Shown here: positions 7,020 through 8,278 of the stretch, piece after piece | How positions within the stretch are numbered: position 1 is the stretch's first letter | How the letters are laid out: every line of letters starts with the position of its first letter | NCBI GenBank assembly: GCA_036782755.1 | Contig: DAIPYL010000059.1 | Span: 1-8,278, forward strand | Direction of reading: 5' to 3' | DNA: 8,278 bases | Source of the DNA: Jeotgalicoccus sp036782755 | GTDB taxonomy: Bacteria; Bacillota; Bacilli; Staphylococcales; Salinicoccaceae | Made by a program: the position numbers and the translations under genes | Notes under the pieces: model-generated | The model's input: the letters and a program-made list of their open reading frames with translations, nothing else | Database searches by the model: none | Told to the model about the DNA's origin: nothing

Positions 7020-7724
7020 ATGGGATCAGAAGTAACATTTCTCCTCGCCTTCGGAGCAGGTGTGCTGAGTTTTGTGTCCCCTTGTGTACTGCCGGTTTTC
7101 CCTGCATTCGTTTCGTATATTACCGGGATGAGCTACAACGAGGTCGAAAAACAGAATTTTAATGGCCGTGCCATTTTACATACCTTGTTTTTCTTAATAG
7201 GATTTAGCATTATATATATTGCTCTCGGCTTTGGAACGTCATTTTTCGGAGGATACCTGATCGAGTACGGAAACTTAATCCGTCAGATCGGTGCGATCTT
7301 AATCGTTATTTTTGGACTTGTTATTACAGGCGTCCTGAAATTTGATTTTCTGATGAAAAACCATAAAGTAGAATTTAAAAACAGACCATCCGGTTTCTTT
7401 GGCTCAATATTAATCGGTATGGCATTCGCAGCAGGCTGGACACCATGTAACGGACCGATTATCGGTGCAATCTTTGCAATGAGTGCGTCAGAACCGAGCA
7501 ACGCCTTAATGCTGATGGTTGTATACTGTATCGGATTCGGTGTACCATTCTTCGTCTTAAGCTTCTTCGTATCGAAAACACGCTGGATGCTTAAGTATTC
7601 AAACGTTATTATGAAGACCGGCGGAGTAATCATGATACTGATGGGAATATTATTATACTTTGACGGCTTAACTCAGATTATTATCTGGCTGCAGCCATTC
7701 TTCGGAGATTTCCAGGGGTTCTAA
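7020..7724 (+). CDS. ccdA: Cytochrome c biogenesis / thiol-disulfide membrane protein CcdA
   Basis: 234 residues, typical for CcdA. CcdA moves electrons from cytoplasmic thioredoxin across the membrane to extracytoplasmic thioredoxin-like proteins such as ResA or StoA, which keep apocytochrome c or spore/envelope thiols reduced. The two signature cysteines are present: C22 in SFVSPCVLPVFP and C143 in GWTPCNGP. About six membrane segments can be read (roughly 5-25, 52-75, 85-108, 128-152, 162-184, 197-224). The start at 7020 is chosen because GGGGG (7007-7011) lies 8 bases upstream and because the family starts just before VTFLLAFGAGVLSF. An in-frame ATG at 7005 falls within the hairpin, two bases from the predicted transcript start, and lacks a ribosome site. 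ccdC follows after one base. No thioredoxin-like partner or ResBC gene is visible here. Confidence 0.95.
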   Translation: MGSEVTFLLAFGAGVLSFVSPCVLPVFPAFVSYITGMSYNEVEKQNFNGRAILHTLFFLIGFSIIYIALGFGTSFFGGYLIEYGNLIRQIGAILIVIFGLVITGVLKFDFLMKNHKVEFKNRPSGFFGSILIGMAFAAGWTPCNGPIIGAIFAMSASEPSNALMLMVVYCIGFGVPFFVLSFFVSKTRWMLKYSNVIMKTGGVIMILMGILLYFDGLTQIIIWLQPFFGDFQGF

Positions 7725-7725
7725 T

Positions 7726-8223
7726 ATGATAGAATTTCTTGAATCAATCGAAGAACTGCTCTTCCTGATTGCATCAATCGGTGCAGTTATAATGGGAATT
7801 ATTGTAATTTTTGTCCGCAAGCACGCGAGTAAAACGCCGCTGACATTAAAGAAAATAATTATCCCGCCGGTGATGATGTCAACGGGAGCGCTGATGTATA
7901 TATTCCCATACTTCAGACTGTCGTGGACCCACATCGCTGAAACTATTGCGATTGGTGCAGTATTCTCGATAGTACTGATTATTACGACGAAATACGAAGT
8001 GAAGAATGCCGAGCTGTACGTCAGACAGACAAAAGCATTCCCGATTATTTTAATGGGACTGCTGCTGGCGAGAATTGCATTGAAGTATATATTATCGCTG
8101 AATACCACACCTGGCGAAATCGGCGGGATGTTTTTCCTGCTCGCATTCGTCATGATCGGAATCTGGCGTATATCAATGCTGATTAAACATAATGAATTTA
8201 AAAAACAGCAAGCCGTCGCGTGA
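7726..8223 (+). CDS. ccdC: CcdC family membrane protein (DUF1453)
   Basis: 165 residues, close to the roughly 160 of B. subtilis CcdC. The ribosome site AGGGG (7714-7718) lies inside the end of ccdA, 7 bases before the ATG, and the two genes are separated by one base, so they are cotranscribed and probably coupled. About four or five membrane segments are apparent (near 10-31, 44-62, 68-88, 104-122, 132-152). Family-like patterns are PPVMMSTG (47-54), TTKYE (87-91), KAF (103-105), RIALK (116-120) and FFLLAFVMIGIWR (136-148). CcdC is encoded with CcdA in Bacillus, but its biochemical role is not established and it is reported as dispensable for cytochrome c synthesis in B. subtilis. The middle gene of the Bacillus set, ccdB (a response-regulator-like protein), is absent here. 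Confidence 0.88.
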   Translation: MIEFLESIEELLFLIASIGAVIMGIIVIFVRKHASKTPLTLKKIIIPPVMMSTGALMYIFPYFRLSWTHIAETIAIGAVFSIVLIITTKYEVKNAELYVRQTKAFPIILMGLLLARIALKYILSLNTTPGEIGGMFFLLAFVMIGIWRISMLIKHNEFKKQQAVA

Positions 8224-8240
8224 CGGTGAGCTGTTTTTTT
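8202..8240 (+). terminator. Rho-independent terminator overlapping the end of ccdC
   Basis: AAAACAGC (8202-8209) pairs with GCTGTTTT (8230-8237), then a 2x2 internal loop, then GCCGTC (8212-8217) pairs with GACGGT (8222-8227) around GCGT. The stem runs into seven T (8234-8240). The last codons and the TGA stop (8221-8223) are inside the hairpin. Confidence 0.9.
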
Positions 8241-8278
8241 GTGACCGAATTTAATCCGGTGCTCCCGGTTAGCAACGG
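8241..8278. other. Unassigned window end
   Basis: Thirty-eight bases after the terminator. Short matching CCGG arms (CCGG-TGCTC-CCGG) are present, but nothing here can be called a gene or a site. Confidence 0.4.

Noticed and set aside
7668..8153. 161-codon open frame on the - strand opposite ccdC
   Set aside because: It lies wholly opposite the strong ccdA/ccdC coding signal and has no recognisable family pattern or ribosome binding site.

Overview
The window looks like chromosomal DNA from a low-GC Gram-positive bacterium. The likeliest source is the Staphylococcaceae outside Staphylococcus itself (Jeotgalicoccus or Salinicoccus type). This is inferred from strong AGGAGG-type ribosome binding sites, moderately AT-rich codon use, Bacillus/Staphylococcus-style protein families and an acidic extracellular binding protein that would suit a halotolerant firmicute. 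No species call is possible from the sequence alone.

Layout, all genes on the + strand. (1) 1-1302: the 3' part of a family 5 peptide/glutathione-type ABC substrate-binding lipoprotein gene, closed by a strong terminator. (2) 1478-3016: a monocistronic AbgT-family transporter with its own promoter and terminator. (3) 3017-3393: an intergenic region with a G-rich tract, a palindromic repeat and a run of exactly 100 N. The same 21-bp repeat segment lies on both sides of the N run, so this is almost certainly an assembly gap inside a repeat array. The ABC operon promoter lies at the end of this stretch. (4) 3394-6940: two overlapping genes for a heterodimeric ABC exporter of the YheI/YheH (BmrC/BmrD) type. 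(5) 7020-8223: ccdA and ccdC, one base apart, behind their own promoter and closed by a terminator that overlaps the ccdC stop codon.

Functionally this is four independent housekeeping or envelope transcription units: peptide uptake, small-molecule transport, multidrug-type export, and transfer of reducing power across the membrane for cytochrome c maturation or extracytoplasmic thiols. The two exporter half-transporters complement each other. The first has an intact LSGGQ but Asp in place of the catalytic Glu. The second has the Glu but a degenerate signature. One ATP site is therefore canonical and the other degenerate.

I see no tRNA, rRNA, CRISPR array, transposase, phage or defence genes. 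I found no convincing undescribed system. The two places most worth checking are the repeat array around the gap and the long inverted repeat that covers the ccdA promoter and ribosome binding site.
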